Shown here in pieces: positions 7,443 through 15,267 of a stretch of DNA of 64,000 nucleotides. Origin of the DNA: Streptomyces sp. 1331.2 (GTDB lineage: Bacteria > Actinomycetota > Actinomycetes > Streptomycetales > Streptomycetaceae); contig NZ_OBMJ01000002.1 of NCBI RefSeq assembly GCF_900199205.1, positions 310,001 to 374,000 on the forward strand. Reading direction: 5' to 3'. The stretch's first letter is position 1, and the number at the start of each line of letters is the position of its first letter. A model generated the notes under the pieces. That model saw only the letters and a list, made by a program, of their open reading frames with translations. It was not told the origin of the DNA and did no database searches. The translations under genes and the position numbers were made by a program.

Positions 7443-9158
7443 ATGGCGAACCAAGACGGGGCGGAGATCGATCTCTCCGAGGGCGAGTGGCTGCCGCAGC
7501 CGCGCGGCGCGCGCACAATGATCTTTCAGAAGGACGTTGACCCCACCAGTGTCAGCCCAGAGAGCTACGCGCTCGCGATCGAGCTCCGCGCTCTCGCGCA
7601 GAGAGTCGGTACTTCCCTCAACGCCTACGCGAGACGCGTCAACTGGGACCGCTCCACGATCTCGCGATACCTCAGCGGTGTCCTGGTCCCACCAGCCGAC
7701 TTCGTCGAGAGGCTGATCCTCGACGGTGATCGTCATCTCGGCGTTGAGCTGACCGTTGACGCTCGCACTTTGGTCCACCGGCTGCAACGCGAGGCCCTAC
7801 GCGCTGCAAGTCCCACAAGCGCCGATATCCAGGACCTCCGAGACGAGCTCGCTGAGGCAGAGCGGCACAGCGGACTACTCCAGCAGGAGACACGCCTCCT
7901 TCGCGACATGCTCAAGGCCGCACACTCACAGCTCGACGAGCAAGAGGTCCAAATCCGGGCTATCGAACGGTCAGCGGCAGCCGACCGCCTTACCCAGCGG
8001 GCCGAACTCGCGGTCTGGTCAACCAACTATGAGGGCTTGCGCTCCGAGCGCGACCGCCTCCAGAGCTTGCTCGACAAGCTGAAGCACGAACTCGTTGAGG
8101 CCGAGCGCCGTGCGGCGACCGCCGAGGAACGATGCGCCGCATTGGAGCGCCAGCTGGAGGCTGCCGAGGAAGCAGAGGATGAAGAGTGGGAAGAGCTGGA
8201 GCGTAGGACGCAGGGCCCGGTATCTTCCTCGGCTTCGTCGAACTCCCCCACCTTCTCCGCCCCCTACAAGGCCAACGACGATACCGACCTCCAGGCGGTG
8301 GTCCTCGAGCTCGAGCGCCAAGACCCCGTCGGCCAGCGGATGGCCTCCATCTTGGTAGCAGCCATGGACAGAGTGATCGATGGGCCCCGCACCGGCCGCT
8401 TCCACCTCGGCCAGATCTCCGCCCTGGAGCGATCCTCTCTGCACGCCATCACCGCCAACCTGATTCAGCACGAATTCGGCTTCCCAGACGGCCACCCCAC
8501 CGACTTCCTCGTCGCAGGCATCCAAGTCCGCTACCGCTTCAGCACGCTCCAAGGGTGGGGTATCCCGGCAAGCGCGCTGAACCAGGTCTGTCTCCTGGTC
8601 GAAGTGGGCGAAGAAGGTCGCCACTGGAACATGGGGATAGTGCGGGCAACTCCTGAGCACCTGGGCTCGTACGGCAATCGCGACGGCAAGCGCCACCTAA
8701 GTGCTACAGGAGTGTCGGCTGTTCGCTGGCTGCACCGCGAGGCCATGCTGCCGATCAGCGTAATGGCTGACCTGCCAGCTGCCACCCTAGAGAACATCAC
8801 TTGCCATAAGAACGCCCAGGTCCGGGTGGATAACCTGTTCCGCTCGATCCAGGGGCGCCCGATCGACCGACAAACCATTGTCGCCCTTGCTCGGTCTGCT
8901 ATCCATGGAGAGCGCCGAGCCCGTGAGAGCCGCGCACGACTCGTCCCCGAGGGCATTCTGGTTCTAACCCTCCGTGATGATCAGTTGATCAGTGATCTCC
9001 AACTCCCAGCCCTGGGCCCCTCTCAGTGGCTATCCATCCGTCTCGTCCGAATGCAGCCTGACCACGGCTCCACACCATCGACCCTATTGGCGGGAGAACG
9101 CTGGTGTGCCGCCCGCCTCCAAGACCCCATCGAGGAGCTACCGATGCGCCGCTACTGA
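7443..9158 (+). CDS. HTH - coiled coil - NaeI-like (degenerate nuclease) protein
   Basis: 571 residues in three parts. Residues about 45-95 form an XRE-like helix-turn-helix (AQRVGTSLNAYARRVNWDRSTISRYLSG). Residues about 115-255 are a long coiled coil rich in Glu, Arg and Leu. Residues about 285-571 resemble the NaeI restriction endonuclease family (LERQDPVGQRMASIL, TGRFHLGQ, GIVRATPEHL, NRDGKRHLSATGVSAVRWL, VRVDNLFRSIQGRPI). The NaeI catalytic Asp-Cys-Lys cluster is replaced by R363-Y364-R365 after AGIQV, and the expected Glu in the ANLIQHEF helix is Ala, so cleavage is unlikely. A DNA-binding or sensing role is inferred. ATG 7443 follows GAGGGAG. The small membrane protein gene is divergent. 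Confidence 0.75.
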   Translation: MANQDGAEIDLSEGEWLPQPRGARTMIFQKDVDPTSVSPESYALAIELRALAQRVGTSLNAYARRVNWDRSTISRYLSGVLVPPADFVERLILDGDRHLGVELTVDARTLVHRLQREALRAASPTSADIQDLRDELAEAERHSGLLQQETRLLRDMLKAAHSQLDEQEVQIRAIERSAAADRLTQRAELAVWSTNYEGLRSERDRLQSLLDKLKHELVEAERRAATAEERCAALERQLEAAEEAEDEEWEELERRTQGPVSSSASSNSPTFSAPYKANDDTDLQAVVLELERQDPVGQRMASILVAAMDRVIDGPRTGRFHLGQISALERSSLHAITANLIQHEFGFPDGHPTDFLVAGIQVRYRFSTLQGWGIPASALNQVCLLVEVGEEGRHWNMGIVRATPEHLGSYGNRDGKRHLSATGVSAVRWLHREAMLPISVMADLPAATLENITCHKNAQVRVDNLFRSIQGRPIDRQTIVALARSAIHGERRARESRARLVPEGILVLTLRDDQLISDLQLPALGPSQWLSIRLVRMQPDHGSTPSTLLAGERWCAARLQDPIEELPMRRY

Positions 9159-9173
9159 ACCAGCGCACTCAGC

Positions 9174-9205
9174 TGTGGTCTCAGTTTTGGTCTCATTCAC
9201 CACCG
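9174..9205. repeat. Candidate integrase arm-type repeat, copy 1
   Basis: TGTGGTCTCAGTTTTGGTCT.. consists of two related half-sites about 12 bases apart. The same arrangement occurs at 9391-9418 (TGCAGTTCTGGTTGCA) and 15149-15175. The sequence after copies 1 and 3 is also conserved up to the next att core, which marks them as right ends of related elements. Arm-type binding is inferred from position and repetition. Confidence 0.45.
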
Positions 9206-9291
9206 TCCGACTGGGTTCAGCGGCCGCTCAGAGAATCGCTCCGCCGCAGGTCAGGACAGATGTGAACCCCGGCGGACGGCGTTCGGGAGAA

Positions 9292-9346
9292 TTGGAAAGC
9301 GTGTTGGGGGCAACCCCTCACGAGTTCGAATCTCGTATCCTCCGCC
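9292..9346 (+). repeat. att core 2 with the complete 3' half of tRNA-Ser(GGA)
   Basis: The block starts in the anticodon loop (TTGGAAA, anticodon GGA) and runs through the variable arm, the T arm (GAGTTCGAATCTC) and the acceptor strand ATCCTCCG, followed by CC. It is a perfect tRNA-Ser 3' half, but the 55 bases upstream contain no 5' half, so it is not a functional gene. Tyrosine-integrase elements that target tRNA genes carry exactly such a 3' copy in their attachment site. Confidence 0.8.
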
Positions 9347-9350
9347 GGCA

Positions 9351-9383
9351 GAAGGCCCGGACCGCTTGGCGGTCCGGGCCTTC
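9351..9383 (+). terminator. tRNA-type hairpin terminator
   Basis: A perfect 14-bp stem (9351-9364 with 9370-9383) with loop CTTGG follows the tRNA 3' half by four bases, as expected behind a real tRNA gene. Confidence 0.8.
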
Positions 9384-9390
9384 GTCATTC

Positions 9391-9418
9391 CGTAATTGCA
9401 GTTCTGGTTGCAGTCGCA
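9391..9418. repeat. Candidate integrase arm-type repeat, copy 2
   Basis: TAATTGCAGTTCTGGTTGCA matches the half-site pair at 15149-15175 and lies on the other side of the att core. The rest of 9384-9676 shows no gene. Confidence 0.4.
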
Positions 9419-9676
9419 CCTCGCCGACCTGCCCTGGGCAGCCCAGCACGTGCATGCGACAACTTCAGCTGGGTAACGGGGCGCCCCATGCCACTCTCTC
9501 ATCGCGCTGAGCTCGCACCGGTCGGTGCTCTGCGGTTGCCCTTCATCGCACGGTTCGGGGCCGAGGAAACCCGAGCGGATGCATCCGCCACCGTCCGCCC
9601 GCCGGCACTCAGGTGGACGCTCCGCGGCCTAATACTGCAGCTGCACTGCGTCGAGGTCGGCAGTGATGCTCCGCTG

Positions 9677-10639
9677 TTACGGCTCAGAAGGCTCCTGTGG
9701 GATGGACCGGCGGGTGATGAGCCTCAAGACCAGCTCTCCGCGCACCTCCGCAGCCTTCATCGAGTCCTCCAACCCGTCGAGAACCTCCATGGCCACCGTG
9801 ATATCGCGTGCTTCCTGGTGATCGACCCGCATCTGTGCACCCTGGATCGCCATATCCCTGCGAGCTCTGTTGGACTGCACGAAGAACATGGCTGCCGTCA
9901 GGTCCGTCACCGTCCCAGCCGTGCTCGCCACGATCGCAGCGTAGCGCTGACCATCTCCTTGAGCGTGCCAGATGGCGAGAGCTACACCTCCCAAAAGGAT
10001 CAACGAACCGATTGCGGCGAAGGCGATACTGACCAGAAAGCTGAATCGCGCCTGGGTGATGCCGAGCGCGTAGTTCTCCACGAGCAGAGCGTCTTGAGCC
10101 GGGTCCCGATAGTCCCGGTGCCGATGCCCGACTCTGCCGTCGAACTGCAACTCGCCTTGCTGATCCGGAGCCGTCCCCTGGAAGTACAGGGTGGCACCGG
10201 AACCGTGCACCTGGATGCGGGGTGAGTCGGCCGCTTCAAGTCGGCTGCGCGTCTCGGCTGCGCTCCGTCGGAGCGATTGCCCCACCACCAGTACAAACAT
10301 CGAGGTCACGTACACGACCACAAGCGTTGAGCCGAGCCCGACCAGGATGAGCTTCGCCGTGGATGATTCCGTCTGCCGCGCGAACAGCAACGGCACCAGG
10401 CAGCTGGCCCCGAGCAGTGGGAAGATCCACCAGGGAGGCACTGATCGTGGCCTCGTCCAGTAGCCGCCGACAGCCGGTTTGGCATCGCGTCCCGGAGCCA
10501 ACCGGGCCTGGTGTTCCTCCGCGACGGGCTGGTCCCGTCCACCGAGATGGCCCACCTTGTCGGGTGCAACCTCCTCGCTGCTCGCCCCGCTCAACTGAGC
10601 TAGGCCTACGTCACCGTCAACGCCCTCACGTACCGTCAT
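9677..10639 (-). CDS. Four-TM membrane protein, possibly of the TRADD-N-associated membrane domain type
   Basis: About 320 residues. Two TM helices lie near residues 70-90 (WWIFPLLGASCLVPLLF) and 95-120, a soluble segment of about 60 residues follows, then two more helices (FSFLVSIAFAAIGSLILLGGVAL and YAAIVASTAGTVTDLTAAMFF), and a helical tail with SNRARRDMA and repeated acidic/basic residues. The C-terminal two-helix unit after LLVENYALGITQARF recalls the TRADD-N-associated membrane domain found in bacterial signalling and defence loci; this is recalled, not searched. The ATG at 10639 is the best available start, with a weak ribosome site. An IS1380 left end lies 45 bases upstream, so its promoter may be lost or supplied by the IS. 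Confidence 0.55.
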   Translation of the reverse strand: MTVREGVDGDVGLAQLSGASSEEVAPDKVGHLGGRDQPVAEEHQARLAPGRDAKPAVGGYWTRPRSVPPWWIFPLLGASCLVPLLFARQTESSTAKLILVGLGSTLVVVYVTSMFVLVVGQSLRRSAAETRSRLEAADSPRIQVHGSGATLYFQGTAPDQQGELQFDGRVGHRHRDYRDPAQDALLVENYALGITQARFSFLVSIAFAAIGSLILLGGVALAIWHAQGDGQRYAAIVASTAGTVTDLTAAMFFVQSNRARRDMAIQGAQMRVDHQEARDITVAMEVLDGLEDSMKAAEVRGELVLRLITRRSIPQEPSEP

Positions 10640-10684
10640 GACTCGATCGTGGGTCAAGTGTTCCGCACCAAATGGTGGCTTTAG

Positions 10685-11031
10685 CCTGCGCGTTTCACGT
10701 CGGGCTGGGACCGGATCGTGAGCGGGAACGCGAAAGTGCCTTCTGAACAGGGACGATGAGGCTTGTCTAAGGTCTCCGTCGTACCAGCAGGAAGGCACTT
10801 TCTGCGTGCGCCTTACCCGCTCACGTCCGAAGCTCGTCGTCAGCGCCGACGGGCACGGGGTGGTCAACCACGCCGGCTCGCGTCTGCTCGCGGATCTGGC
10901 CGACACCACGACGCTGACCAGCGCCTTCTCCGACGCTCTGCGCCGGTTTACGGCCGCGCGGCACGGGGCGCGATCCCGGCCGTGTCGCGGTCGACCTGGC
11001 GGTGATTCTCGCCGACGGCGGCGAGGCGATC
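10685..11031 (+). mobile_element. Truncated IS1380-family copy (left end and first part of transposase)
   Basis: From CCTGCGCGTTTC at 10685 to about 11031 the sequence parallels the intact element at 13236, including the leader hairpin and the start of the transposase frame (TRSRPKLVVSADGHGVVNHAG..). Homology stops after GAGGCGATC. It carries a shift around 10955-10980 relative to the intact copy, so it is dead. It is preceded by TTAG. 11032-11286 contains no gene that I can support. Confidence 0.85.
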
Positions 11032-11286
11032 GTCCGACCGAGGCTGTCAATAGACCGCGACCCAGAAGATCACCCGGTTGGGTGCTACTCCTATTTTGCA
11101 GAGCACGTACATGCTGTTCTCCAGCAACTTCCAGCTGTCGCGCGAGGGGGTGTGGCCGGCCTGTCAATCTCATCAGCAGTACCGGCACCTAGCTTCACCG
11201 CACACGTTCGACCTGATAGTCGGAAGATGCACCCGTTCGGAGAGGCGCACGTAGCGCAGCCCTGAAATCTCGCACAGAGGAAGGAT

Positions 11287-11547
11287 ATGACCATGAGCAT
11301 GATGGTCGCCGGAAAGTCCAACTTCGATAACGTAAAGCACCTGACTCTGGACCAGTTCCTGAATGAGGCTGGTCCGGAGGGCTTCCAGGAACTGGTCGGC
11401 CGCATCAGCGGCGGCAGCTTCAGCGAATGCCACATCGTCATTGCCCAGGAAACGGGGATTTTCATCGATGAACTAGTGCCGATCTTCCAGAAGCTGGACG
11501 CCCTCCTCGTAACGCGTCCACTCCCGTCGGCACTGCAACCCGCCTAA
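11287..11547 (+). CDS. Candidate RiPP-type precursor peptide (or small partner protein) of the HQCGH protein
   Basis: 86 residues, starting MTMSMMVAG after AGGAAGG (ATG 11293 is an alternative start). The N-terminal part (NVKHLTLDQFLNEAGPEGFQELVGRISGG) is an amphipathic, leader-like helix ending in Gly-Gly at residues 42-43. The remainder (SFSECHIVIAQETGIFIDEL..) is mixed hydrophobic with one Cys. It is followed after 85 bases by the gene for the HQCGH protein on the same strand. Base composition is clearly lower in GC than the surroundings. A precursor role is inferred from size, leader-like features and the neighbour; a small accessory protein is equally possible. I know of no named family. 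Confidence 0.5.
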   Translation: MTMSMMVAGKSNFDNVKHLTLDQFLNEAGPEGFQELVGRISGGSFSECHIVIAQETGIFIDELVPIFQKLDALLVTRPLPSALQPA

Positions 11548-11632
11548 TCGCCGCGTAGCAGTGCCGCGAAGTCATGAATGGCTTATGCGGCACTGCTCTC
11601 GTGAATAACGCACAGAGGCGAAGGGCGTATTC

Positions 11633-12667
11633 GTGGGTATTAAAACAATCCTTGAGTACCTAACTCCAGACTTCCACAAGGGGCAACAAGAGCTAGCTGG
11701 CGTAATTCGCTCGCTCTTGTTTAAAAGTCATCCAGATATCCCCGAATCGTTCGATCAGGGTGGTGACATCTTCCTTGAGCCGCTGCTATTCGCCTATTTT
11801 ACGCATCCGCAGCGGAAAGCTGTGTGGGAAAATTCGCCTGGAGAACTTCTCCTTCGCCATGAGGATGCGCAAGATAGCGCCCTATCAAAGGAATGCCCCG
11901 CCCGTCTACCCTTCAAAATTACCAACGCTTCACATCCGCTGCTGCGCAGACTATTTTGCGAAGCGGGTCAAGTGGGCGAGTTGGATGGAATCGCCACCTC
12001 CAAAGACTTGAGCAGCCTGGAGAATTCTTGGGGGCTTATCTTGCGCGCCTATCCGGAATATGCCGGGCTTGTGGAAGAGTGCGTAAGACGGATTGTCATT
12101 TTTCGCGCATCGAGGCCCAATTCATTCGCAGCTCTCTCTGCTCATGGAGCTGTCTTCATCAATGCATCCCAAGGGGCGGGCTCCATTTTTTTCTTGGAAG
12201 AACTCCTCCATCAGTGCGGACACGTAATCTTCGGGGCAATGACTGTTAGACCGGAGAGACTTTTCAGTGTCCATCCGCAGACACTTCTACCAGGCAGTAA
12301 CACCCCCTCTGGTGAGCCGCGTACCGCATACGTAGTGCTCCACGCCATCTTTACCGAAATGGTCATGGCGGAAGGTTTTGGACGTTGCCTCGAAATGCGC
12401 CTAGTCGAAGGCGATGCTCAGTACGAACTTAAAGGTCGCCTTGCCTATATCTTGCAGCGTTACGCAGAGGATCTAACTGACCTGCTAGCGCAAAATATCA
12501 TGTCCGATGCAGGCCTCTCACTGATCGAACAGTTGACGGAAGAATTCAAAAGACTGGCTTCTCGACACTACGAGGCTCTCCGTGGCGTGAATTTGACCGG
12601 CCAGCCTTATGTATTCGATTACAGTCAATTTCTGAGAGTGAATCCGCTTCCTGGCTGCAGCGTCTAA
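11633..12667 (+). CDS. HExxH-like (HQCGH) putative peptide-modifying enzyme
   Basis: 344 residues, cytoplasmic, no signal. The core segment SIFFLEELLHQCGHVIFGAMT carries an HxxxH pair (H193, H197). It is followed about 40 residues later by EPRTAYVVLHAIFTEMVMAEGF with H237. Spacing and surroundings recall the HExxH-motif proteins of RiPP clusters, now described as alpha-ketoglutarate-dependent peptide beta-hydroxylases, in which HE-x-x-H binds iron and a DPRP..LH segment follows. Here Glu of HExxH is Gln. The assignment is by motif memory only. GTG 11633 is preceded by GAGGCGAAGGG. Codon use is far less GC-biased than its neighbours (many ATT, CTA, AAA codons), which indicates recent transfer. 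The IS1380 copies flank the locus. Confidence 0.5.
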   Translation: MGIKTILEYLTPDFHKGQQELAGVIRSLLFKSHPDIPESFDQGGDIFLEPLLFAYFTHPQRKAVWENSPGELLLRHEDAQDSALSKECPARLPFKITNASHPLLRRLFCEAGQVGELDGIATSKDLSSLENSWGLILRAYPEYAGLVEECVRRIVIFRASRPNSFAALSAHGAVFINASQGAGSIFFLEELLHQCGHVIFGAMTVRPERLFSVHPQTLLPGSNTPSGEPRTAYVVLHAIFTEMVMAEGFGRCLEMRLVEGDAQYELKGRLAYILQRYAEDLTDLLAQNIMSDAGLSLIEQLTEEFKRLASRHYEALRGVNLTGQPYVFDYSQFLRVNPLPGCSV

Positions 12668-12962
12668 TCCACCAGTAGTTGCAGCAGTTAATGACCTCCT
12701 CAACGTGGCCGGTCTAGGAGGTTCGCGCCCGGCTGCATGGCGGGCCGTGCGGGTGGTCCCGTCCATAGGTGTGGGTGGTGGCGGCAGTCGACGCACGCTC
12801 GTACGCCAAGGTCAGCAGGCCGCGGCCTCGATCAGTGGAAAGACCACGGCACGTTCCGGCCTTGCAGTCGTGGCTCCCCCGGATGGCTGCCTGCTGTTGC
12901 AGGCCAGGCCAACCCCGCGTTGAGTCCATCGAAGGAAGGAAATGCCAAGTGGAGGAGCTGCA
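12668..12962. other. Gap between the HQCGH gene and the Cys-rich peptide gene
   Basis: 295 bases, high GC again. One frame reads VVAAVDARSYAKVSRPRPRS-like sequence that could be a transposase scrap, but I cannot assign it. No hairpin or convincing promoter was seen. Confidence 0.3.
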
Positions 12963-13235
12963 ATGGCGACGACGGCGGCCAGGAAAAAAGTACGGCTGGA
13001 ACCTGATGACCACGCTCGAATGCAGCGACTCCACGAGGAGGTGACTGGGCGACTGGAAGAAATGTCCATGATCGTGAGCCGTACCCTCGGTCTGGACATC
13101 ACGAGCGGTAAGACGCTCAAGTGGCAGCCGGCTGGTGATACCCGGCTGAGGGGAAACGTCGACATTGAGATTGTCTGCACGCCAGACGGGTGCGGCTGCT
13201 ACGACTACCGCGACGGCACCTGTAGCGAATGTTAA
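12963..13235 (+). CDS. Small protein with a cysteine-rich C-terminus, candidate peptide precursor
   Basis: 90 residues. Residues 1-70 are charged and helical (KKVRLEPDDHARMQRLHEEVTGRLEEM..), and the last 19 residues are CTPDGCGCYDYRDGTCSEC with five cysteines in a glycine/acidic context. This leader-plus-core layout is typical of ribosomally made modified peptides or of small disulfide/metal-binding proteins. ATG 12963 is chosen for GGAGGAG six to seven bases upstream; ATG 12942 in the same frame also has a purine-rich site. The IS1380 left end begins within a few bases of its stop, so any downstream partner genes may have been displaced. Function unknown. Confidence 0.55.
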   Translation: MATTAARKKVRLEPDDHARMQRLHEEVTGRLEEMSMIVSRTLGLDITSGKTLKWQPAGDTRLRGNVDIEIVCTPDGCGCYDYRDGTCSEC

Positions 13236-13283
13236 CCTGCGTGTTTCATCCGGGGTCGCGTCCGGATCATGATCGGAAAAGCG

Positions 13284-13352
13284 AAAGTGCCTTCTGAGCT
13301 GCAACGATGAGGCTTGTCTAAGGTCCCAGTCGTACCAGTAGGAAGGCACTTT
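13284..13352 (+). promoter_or_regulatory. IS leader hairpin that sequesters the transposase ribosome binding site
   Basis: AAAGTGCCTTC (13284-13294) is exactly complementary to GAAGGCACTTT (13342-13352). The right arm includes GGAAGG just before the GTG start at 13357. Transcripts entering from outside would fold and hide the site. The truncated copy has the same arms. Confidence 0.6.
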
Positions 13353-13356
13353 CTGC

Positions 13357-14763
13357 GTGCACACTACCCGGTCACGCCCCAAGCTCGTCGTCAGTGCCGA
13401 CGGGCTCGGGGTGGTCAACCACGCCGGCTCGCGTCTGCTGGCGGATCTGGCCGACGCCACCTCGCTGACCAGCGCCTTCAGCGACGCCCTGCACCGGCTG
13501 CGACCGCGCGGGACCGGGCATGATCCCGGCCGCGTCGCGGTGGACCTGGCGGTGATGCTCGCCGACGGAGGCGAGGCGATCCGGGACCTGGCCGTGCTGC
13601 GTGACCAGCGTGACGTGTTCGGCCCCGTCGCCTCCACCCCGACCGCGTGGCGCGTCCTGGCGGGCATCGACACCAACAACCTGAACGCGCTGCGGGCAGC
13701 CCGGGCCCAGGCCCGCGAGGTCGCCTGGCTGCAGACCGCCGAGACCACGGACGGGATACCGCCAGCCCGCGGCGGAGGACGTCAACTGCCCGGCCTGGTC
13801 CTGGACATCGACGCCACCCTGGTCACCTGCCACTCCGAGAAGGAAGAGGCGGCCGCCACCTACAAACGCGGCTTCGGCTACCACCCGATGCTCTGCTTCC
13901 TGGACAACACCGGCGAGGCCCTGGCCGGCATCTTGCGACCCGGCAACGCCGGAGCGAACACCGCAGCTGACCACATCACGGTCGTCGACGCGGCCCTCGC
14001 GCAGATTCCCGACGCCCACCGCCACGGCACCCCGGTCCTCATCCGAACCGACAGCGCGGGCGGCGCCAAGGCCTTCCTCGCCCACCTGCGCGCCCTCAGG
14101 CAGCGAGGCATCCAGACCACCTTCTCCGTCGGACACGCCGTCACCGAACAGGTCCGCAAGGCCATCCGGGTCCTACCCGACCGGGTCTGGCACCCTGCCC
14201 TGGAACAGGACGGCACGCTTCGTGCCGGGGCCGAAGTCGCCGAGCTGACCGGCCTGGTCGACCTCACCGGATACCCGGACGGCACCCGCATCATCGTCCG
14301 ACGAGAGCGCCCCCACCCAGGCGCCCAGCTGTCCCTGTTCGACCAGGACGAAGGCATGCGCCACCAGGTCTTCCTCACCGACACCCCCGTCGCCGGCGGC
14401 GGCTCGATCCAGTACCTGGAGGTCCGCCACCGCGCTCACGCCCGAGTCGAGGACCACATCCGCTGCGGCAAGACCACCGGCTTCGGCCGCTTCCCCTCCC
14501 GCCACTTCGCCATCAACCAGGCCTGGCTGGAGCTGTCCCTGACCGCCATCGACCTGCTCGCCTGGGCCCGGACCCTGCTGCTGGACGGCGAGTTGGCCAC
14601 CGCCGAGCCCAAGAAGCTCCGCTACCGCCTCCTGCACGCTGCCGCCCGGATCACGCGCGGAGCCCGCCGCCTATACCTGCGGATCGCCGCCACCTGGCCC
14701 TGGCGCCACGAACTGACCGCAGCGTTCAGCCGCCTGGTGGCACTACCCCGACCGGCCACCTGA
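13357..14763 (+). CDS. IS1380-family transposase
   Basis: 468 residues, the usual length of the family, catalysing cut-and-paste transposition of the element. The DDE residues are visible in LVLDIDATLVT, IRTDSAGGAKAF and ARVEDHIRCGK; the last is followed by the family-typical GFGRFPSRHFAINQAWLELSLTAIDLLAW. The N-terminal SRPKLVVSADGLGVVNHAGSRLLADLAD and the SEKEEAAATYKRGFGYHPM segment are characteristic of Streptomyces members. It starts with GTG behind a partly hidden GGAAGG. No frameshift or stop was seen, so it is likely active. Confidence 0.92.
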   Translation: MHTTRSRPKLVVSADGLGVVNHAGSRLLADLADATSLTSAFSDALHRLRPRGTGHDPGRVAVDLAVMLADGGEAIRDLAVLRDQRDVFGPVASTPTAWRVLAGIDTNNLNALRAARAQAREVAWLQTAETTDGIPPARGGGRQLPGLVLDIDATLVTCHSEKEEAAATYKRGFGYHPMLCFLDNTGEALAGILRPGNAGANTAADHITVVDAALAQIPDAHRHGTPVLIRTDSAGGAKAFLAHLRALRQRGIQTTFSVGHAVTEQVRKAIRVLPDRVWHPALEQDGTLRAGAEVAELTGLVDLTGYPDGTRIIVRRERPHPGAQLSLFDQDEGMRHQVFLTDTPVAGGGSIQYLEVRHRAHARVEDHIRCGKTTGFGRFPSRHFAINQAWLELSLTAIDLLAWARTLLLDGELATAEPKKLRYRLLHAAARITRGARRLYLRIAATWPWRHELTAAFSRLVALPRPAT

Positions 14764-14926
14764 CAGACGAAGCAGCCCCTGACCACCCACGACCCGAGGA
14801 CCCAGGAGCACCCGGCCATCGCGCCGGGCCCTCGGCATGCCCACCGTCCCACGGCAGCCCCACGACCCCCGACACAGGGATCACCCCAGATCAGCCGACG
14901 CGAACCGAAACACGGAGGTTAGTCAA

Positions 14927-15147
14927 TTGTGACCGTCGAGCAGAGCAGGGGTACCAGCCGAGTACAGCGGTGGGAGTGACTGGACAGCGACTGTGGCGCT
15001 TCCAGCGAATCCGATGGCGCCGACTTCAAGTCCGAGTTCTACTACACGGTGAGCGAGACCACTGCCGCGCGGTGGCGGGAGGTTCGTGCTCAGGATTGAT
15101 GGCGGCTGAGATGAGCCCGCGGCGCGGGAGATACCTGAGGCAACCAG
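14927..15147 (+). other. Remnant coding sequence beside the IS right end
   Basis: A short open stretch (about 14987-15096) encodes SSESDGADFKSEFYYTVSE.. ending AARWREVRAQD and a stop. It looks like the C-terminal end of a gene otherwise removed, but it is too short to name. No complete gene is present between the IS and the arm-type repeat. Confidence 0.3.
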
Positions 15148-15148
15148 C

Positions 15149-15175
15149 TGTGGTTGCAGTTCTGGTTGCATTCAC
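15149..15175. repeat. Candidate integrase arm-type repeat, copy 3
   Basis: TGTGGTTGCAGTTCTGGTTG.. repeats TGGTTGCA twice at 12-base spacing and matches copies 1 and 2. About 50 bases farther on, CCGCTCCGCCGCAGG also matches the segment that precedes att core 2. Confidence 0.45.
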
Positions 15176-15267
15176 CCCCGTCCGGGGCCGTTCAGCACCC
15201 GGCCAGTAAACCGCTCCGCCGCAGGTTCAGGACGCCTACGGTCGCCCCCGTACACCCGGACGAACAG

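Larger units (their letters stand above)
13236..14918 (+). mobile_element. Intact IS1380-family insertion sequence
   Basis: About 1.68 kb, bounded by imperfect inverted repeats CCTGCGTGTTTC (13236-13247) and GAAACACGGAGG (14907-14918), 11 of 12 positions matching. It contains one full-length transposase gene. Flanking tetranucleotides are TTAA on the left and TTAG on the right, so the 4-bp target duplication is not perfect. Confidence 0.85.

Noticed and set aside
9292..9346. A complete tRNA-Ser gene
   Set aside because: Only the half from the anticodon loop onward is present. The bases upstream contain no acceptor, D arm or 5' anticodon stem of a tRNA.
13236..14918. A perfect 4-bp target duplication proving simple IS1380 insertion
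   Set aside because: The flanks are TTAA and TTAG, so duplication is not exact; recombination with the truncated copy, which is also preceded by TTAG, is possible.
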